Source: Victivallales bacterium (GTDB taxonomy: Bacteria > Verrucomicrobiota > Lentisphaeria > Oligosphaerales > Oligosphaeraceae). Taken from it: a stretch of 9,432 nt of DNA. This document shows positions 6,418 to 9,432 of the stretch, piece after piece. The DNA lies in NCBI GenBank assembly GCA_017458805.1, contig JAFTAC010000501.1, positions 1 through 9,432 of the forward strand, given 5' to 3'. Position 1 is the stretch's first letter. The number at the start of each line of letters is the position of its first letter. The notes under the pieces were generated by a model. That model ran no database searches. It was not told the origin of the DNA and saw nothing but the letters and a program-made list of their open reading frames with translations. Made by a program: the position numbers and the translations under genes.

Positions 6418-7509
6418 ATGACAGTAAACATGAAAGCAATCGCGGCAGCGTTCGACCTGCGCGGAAACATGATATCGGCGGAGCCCTACGGCTCCGGGCA
6501 CATCAACGACACCTACAAGGTCGTGGTGGACCAAGGCGGGCTGGAGGTCAACTACATCCTCCAGAGGGTGAACCAGAACGTCTTCCCGAATGTGGAGAAG
6601 CTGATGGAGAACATCCAGCGCGTCACGGCGCATCTGGGCAAGAAGATCATCGAGCGAGGGGGAAATCCCACGAGGGAAACGCTGACCCTCGTCCCGACCG
6701 TTGACGGCAAGAGCTACTACCGCGATGCGGAAGGCGGCTGCTGGCGCGCCTACATCTTCATCTACGGTGCACGCACGTATGACTTTGTCTCGGACACAAA
6801 ACAGGCCTTTGAGGCAGCCAGCGCCTTCGGCAGTTTCCAGAAGCAGCTTGCCGACTTGCCTGGCGGCCCCGTATTCGAATCCATCCCCAACTTCCACAAC
6901 ACGCCCAAGCGTTTCGAGAATTTCCTCAACTCCCTGAAGGCGGACAAACTCAACCGCGCCGCCTCCGCCAAGAAGGAAATCGAGTTCTGCCTGGCCAGGC
7001 AGGACAAGATTGGCGCAGTGGTCAAGGGACTGGCAGACGGCTCCATCCCCACCCGCGTCACCCACAACGACACGAAAATCAACAACGTCCTGCTGGATGA
7101 CACCACGGGCAAAGGACTCTGCGTCATCGACCTCGACACCGTAATGCCAGGCTCCGTCCTCTACGATTTCGGCGACGAAGTGAGAACCACCACCGCCACC
7201 GCCGCAGAAGACGAGCGCGACCTCTCCAAGGTCACCTTCCGTCTCGACCTCTTCGAGGCCCTGGTCAAGGGGTATCTGGAGGCCACCGATGGAATGCTGG
7301 TCCCCGCAGAACGCGACTACCTCGCTGAATCGGGCGCACTCATCACCTTCGAAATCGGCCTGCGCTTCCTCACCGACTACCTCGACGGCGACATCTACTT
7401 CAAGGTCCACCGCGACGGCCACAACCTCGACCGCTGCCGCACCCAGTTCGAGATGACACGCCAGATGGACGAGCAGCTTGACAAGATGCAGGCCATCGTC
7501 AACAACTAG
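6418..7509 (+). CDS. NahK-like sugar-1-kinase (APH/phosphotransferase family)
   Basis: A 363-residue cytosolic kinase resembling N-acetylhexosamine 1-kinase (NahK/LnpB of bifidobacteria, about 360 residues). The N-terminal nucleotide loop region is AEPYGSGHINDTYKV (21-35). The catalytic loop is THNDTKINN, with H216, D218 (catalytic base), N222 and N223. The metal-binding motif follows as VIDLDTVMPG, with D238 and D240, then DFGDEVRT. NahK phosphorylates the anomeric hydroxyl of GlcNAc/GalNAc; the sugar used here is unknown. The upstream nucleotidyltransferase would use the product. ATG 6418 directly abuts the heptad array; in-frame ATG 6430 is an alternative and would align about as well with NahK. 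Neither has a Shine-Dalgarno sequence, because the sequence upstream is G-free, unlike the other intact genes from rny onward. Expression probably relies on an unstructured leader or on read-through transcription. Confidence 0.88.
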   Translation: MTVNMKAIAAAFDLRGNMISAEPYGSGHINDTYKVVVDQGGLEVNYILQRVNQNVFPNVEKLMENIQRVTAHLGKKIIERGGNPTRETLTLVPTVDGKSYYRDAEGGCWRAYIFIYGARTYDFVSDTKQAFEAASAFGSFQKQLADLPGGPVFESIPNFHNTPKRFENFLNSLKADKLNRAASAKKEIEFCLARQDKIGAVVKGLADGSIPTRVTHNDTKINNVLLDDTTGKGLCVIDLDTVMPGSVLYDFGDEVRTTTATAAEDERDLSKVTFRLDLFEALVKGYLEATDGMLVPAERDYLAESGALITFEIGLRFLTDYLDGDIYFKVHRDGHNLDRCRTQFEMTRQMDEQLDKMQAIVNN

Positions 7510-7522
7510 CGGCGAAGAGGCA

Positions 7523-7541
7523 ACGACGGCGGCCACGTCGT
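7523..7541 (+). other. Small hairpin between kinase and ROK genes
   Basis: ACGACG (7523-7528) and CGTCGT (7536-7541) form a perfect 6-bp stem with a 7-base loop, 13 bases after the kinase stop codon. An A run rather than a T tract follows, so it is at best a weak terminator or a processing site. The rest of the 107-base gap is A-rich and leads to the RBS AAGGAG (7602-7607) of the next gene. No clear promoter was found. Confidence 0.35.
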
Positions 7542-7616
7542 CGAAAAACCACGCTTTCTGCAAAACAAGCAACACATTACCCCAAAACAAGATACACCAT
7601 TAAGGAGAAGCAATCC

Positions 7617-9071
7617 ATGAAGACCCAGTTCAAGCTCATCACGCCGAAAAGCGTTCCCGTTCTGGACCCTGATTTCAAGCCGCCAGTGCTGGCGAACCGT
7701 GCGTTCATCAAGGAAGTCCAGGCTTCTGGCGCAGCCATCCCGCTGCTGATTGCCGTGGAGCGTGATCAGCACAGGGTTTCGCGCTTTGACACGCAGATTT
7801 TCGACATGAGCCATCCCCGCGCCGCCGCCAACTTCTTCTACGTCGAGCGCGTCGTGAAGTTTCTGCTGTGGCAGTTCGGCGGCTGGAAGGTCACCATCCA
7901 CGGGCCGAAGGAAATCGTGCAGTACCTGCAGGCTTGCTACTCCGACACGGGCATCCGCTCCTTTGACGCGGAATTCTGGGGCGACCAGACCTACGAGCAC
8001 GAGATGGAAATCGTCCATGCTCCGACGCCCGCCGACGTGCCCCCCGCCTACGACGGCGACAGCGCCGCCGTCAAGCTGGACTGGACTGGCTGGCGCATCG
8101 GCTTCGACCTGGGCGCCAGCGACCGCAAGGTCGCCATCGCCAAGGACGGCAAGCTGGCCCTCAAGGCAAATGGCGAGCCCCTGCTCTCCGAAGAGTACGT
8201 CTGGGATCCGAAGCCCCAGACCGACATCAAGTACCACTACGACCAGATCATGTGGATTCTGAAAGAGGCGGAGCGCGTCATCAAGTCCGTTGACCCCAAC
8301 GCGGTGGTCAAAGGCATCGGCGGCAGCTCGGCGGGCGTCTATGTGGATGGCCGTGTGCGCGTGGCCTCCCTGTTCCGCGGCATCACCCCGCGCAGCCGTT
8401 TTGACGCGGAGGCGGCCCCCATCTTCAAGGAAATCCAGAAGGCCTGGGGCATTCCGCTCCGTCTGGAGAACGACGGCGACGTGACCGCCCTGGCGGGCGC
8501 CATTTCGCTGAACGACGGTGCAGTGCTCGGGCTTGCAATGGGCTCCTCGCTGGCAGGCGGTTATGTGGATGAGAACAAGGCCATCAAGGGCTGGATGAAC
8601 GAACTGGCGTTCGCGCCTGTTGACTACAACCCCAGGGCCGCCGTAGATGAATGGTCCCGCGACTTCGGCGTCGGCGCCAACTACTTCTCGCAACAGGCTG
8701 TGGCTCGCCTCATTCCTGCGGCGGGCATCGACATGCCCGACATCGCGCCTGACGCCTTCCCGCTGCGCCTCAAGCGCGTCCAGGAGCTCATGGCGGCTGG
8801 TGACGAGCGCGCCCGCAAAATCTACGAGACCATCGGCACCTACTTCGGCTACAGCGTCGCCCACTACTGCGACTTCTACAAGACGGTGCGCCACATCGAG
8901 GTGCTGGGCCGCGTGATGACTGGCGAAGGCGGTTCCATCATCCTCCGCAACGCGCGCCAGATTCTCGACGACGAATTCCCCGAATACAAGAACGTCAAGT
9001 TCTTCGAGCCCGATGAACGTGAAAAGAGGCACGGCCAGGCGGCTGCCGCCGCATCCCTGCCTTTGGCGTAA
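7617..9071 (+). CDS. ROK-family protein with N-terminal extension
   Basis: 484 residues, longer than a typical ROK sugar kinase (about 290-330). The ROK/actin-fold core begins near residue 160 with the phosphate-1 motif GFDLGASDRK (162-171). GIGGSSAGV (233-241) follows, then LENDGDVTALAG with D286 in the position of the catalytic Asp of the ROK ENDANAAA motif, and the phosphate-2 loop GSSLAGGYV (309-317). Residues 1-160 form an extra domain I do not recognise. The classic ROK zinc motif (CxCGxxGCxE) is absent; no cysteine cluster follows the phosphate-2 loop. ROK enzymes phosphorylate hexoses such as glucose, ManNAc or GlcNAc. A 6-kinase role in salvage, or a non-catalytic sugar sensor, are both possible. 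Start ATG 7617 has AAGGAG nine bases upstream. The tail is Ala-rich (GQAAAAASLPLA). Confidence 0.82.
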   Translation: MKTQFKLITPKSVPVLDPDFKPPVLANRAFIKEVQASGAAIPLLIAVERDQHRVSRFDTQIFDMSHPRAAANFFYVERVVKFLLWQFGGWKVTIHGPKEIVQYLQACYSDTGIRSFDAEFWGDQTYEHEMEIVHAPTPADVPPAYDGDSAAVKLDWTGWRIGFDLGASDRKVAIAKDGKLALKANGEPLLSEEYVWDPKPQTDIKYHYDQIMWILKEAERVIKSVDPNAVVKGIGGSSAGVYVDGRVRVASLFRGITPRSRFDAEAAPIFKEIQKAWGIPLRLENDGDVTALAGAISLNDGAVLGLAMGSSLAGGYVDENKAIKGWMNELAFAPVDYNPRAAVDEWSRDFGVGANYFSQQAVARLIPAAGIDMPDIAPDAFPLRLKRVQELMAAGDERARKIYETIGTYFGYSVAHYCDFYKTVRHIEVLGRVMTGEGGSIILRNARQILDDEFPEYKNVKFFEPDEREKRHGQAAAAASLPLA

Positions 9072-9083
9072 CAGGGCAAACAA

Positions 9084-9114
9084 GCAACTGCGGAGCATAT
9101 AGCCCCGCAGTTGC
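9084..9114 (+). terminator. Strong hairpin after the ROK gene, without a U tract
   Basis: GCAACTGCGG (9084-9093) and CCGCAGTTGC (9105-9114) pair perfectly over 10 bp around an 11-base loop, starting 13 bases after the ROK stop codon. The sequence after the stem (GCCATCATAGG) has no T run, so classical intrinsic termination is doubtful. It could be a Rho-assisted or 3'-end-protecting structure. The next gene starts 22 bases downstream. Confidence 0.45.
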
Positions 9115-9135
9115 GCCATCATAGGATATTGAATC

Positions 9136-9432
9136 ATGACAAACCAGGAACGCGATACTATAATCAGGGAAAAACTGAACGAAGGTCTTTCGCTGTCGGA
9201 TGTCCAAAAACTGCTTGCTTCGGAATATGGCATAAAGATGACCTATTTTGAGCTGCGGATGATTGTCAGCACGCTGGACATTAACTGGAGCAACCAGGAG
9301 AAGAAGCACACGCCAGCTGTCCCCCCTGCTGCCGCACAAGAGCCGCCCAAGCAGGCACAGATGAAGCAGGAACCACCCAAAGCAGTTCCCAATCCCGCGC
9401 CACTCGACGACGATGACGACGATGACGACGAT
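9136..9432 (+). CDS. Unrecognised protein, N-terminal 99 residues (cut by window end)
   Basis: It opens at ATG 9136 with AGGA (9123-9126) nine bases upstream, and stays open to the last base of the window. Residues 1-55 look like a small helical domain: MTNQERDTIIREKLNEG, then LSLSDVQKLLASEYGIKMT, then YFELRMIVSTLDINW. SLSDVQKLL...IKMTYFELR suggests a helix-turn-helix-like or short coiled module; no function can be assigned. Residues 56-90 are a Pro/Ala/Gln/Lys-rich linker, and residues 91-99 are nine aspartates. There is no signal peptide. A linker followed by an acidic stretch usually leads into a further domain that lies outside the window. Translated by eye from the nucleotide sequence. 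Confidence 0.75.
   Translation, partial: MTNQERDTIIREKLNEGLSLSDVQKLLASEYGIKMTYFELRMIVSTLDINWSNQEKKHTPAVPPAAAQEPPKQAQMKQEPPKAVPNPAPLDDDDDDDDD
9406..9432 (+). repeat. (GACGACGAT)x3 coding microrepeat
   Basis: Three exact 9-base units, GAC GAC GAT, encode the nine-Asp run and reach the window edge, so the true copy number is unknown. An exact nucleotide repeat, rather than mixed Asp codons, points to recent slippage expansion. Confidence 0.8.

Noticed and set aside
7506..9233. Long open minus-strand frame (575 codons) opposite the ROK gene, and similar ones at 6406-7590 and 2515-4020
   Set aside because: They mirror strongly recognisable plus-strand genes, have low-complexity Val/Leu/Ala-rich or Arg/Gln-rich translations with no motif, and arise from GC-rich third positions.

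Overview
The window reads as a bacterial chromosome segment with one GC-rich, tightly packed run of plus-strand genes (about 1.44-9.43 kb), preceded by an AT-richer accessory stretch (about 0-1.1 kb). All credible genes are on the plus strand; long open frames on the minus strand are antisense shadows of GC-rich coding sequence. Lineage cannot be fixed from sequence alone. RNase Y, a two-domain NAT_N/GNAT_C-type acyltransferase, a broken ATPase_2/DUF234-type gene and a NahK-like kinase beside a nucleotidyltransferase together suggest a host-associated or anaerobic bacterium, perhaps of the PVC group (Lentisphaerota/Kiritimatiellota) or Fibrobacterota/Bacteroidota. That is a low-confidence inference.

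Layout. 1-242: nested inverted repeats built on AAACTCAGCGG, with a very good sigma70-type promoter inside. 243-1027: remnant of an ATPase_2/DUF234 gene whose P-loop ATPase core has been deleted, leaving the extreme N-terminus and the C-terminal PD-(D/E)XK-like half. 1028-1441: non-coding, with a possible promoter; it lies directly upstream of a 5-formyltetrahydrofolate cyclo-ligase gene, the place where 6S RNA sits in many bacteria. 1442-3801: 5-FCL and RNase Y (rny). 3818-6044: acyltransferase and sugar nucleotidyltransferase, spaced by 16 and 10 bases and each with a Shine-Dalgarno sequence, so rny-acyltransferase-nucleotidyltransferase looks like one transcription unit.

6042-6417: the most striking object in the window, a 376-base block of heptanucleotide repeats. 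A C-free TTAGTGG array begins inside the stop codon of the nucleotidyltransferase. A degenerate centre follows, then 28 consecutive heptads of the complementary type CACTAAY running in unbroken register to the base before the ATG of the kinase gene. 6418-7509: NahK-like sugar-1-kinase. 7617-9071: divergent ROK-family protein with a 160-residue N-terminal extension. 9136 to the window end: start of an unrecognised protein with a Pro/Gln/Lys-rich linker and an Asp run.

Functionally, the kinase (sugar to sugar-1-phosphate), the nucleotidyltransferase (sugar-1-phosphate to NDP-sugar) and the ROK protein suggest a sugar salvage or activation module, possibly of an amino sugar. The repeat block separates the first two of these genes and has replaced the leader of the kinase gene, which has no visible ribosome binding site.
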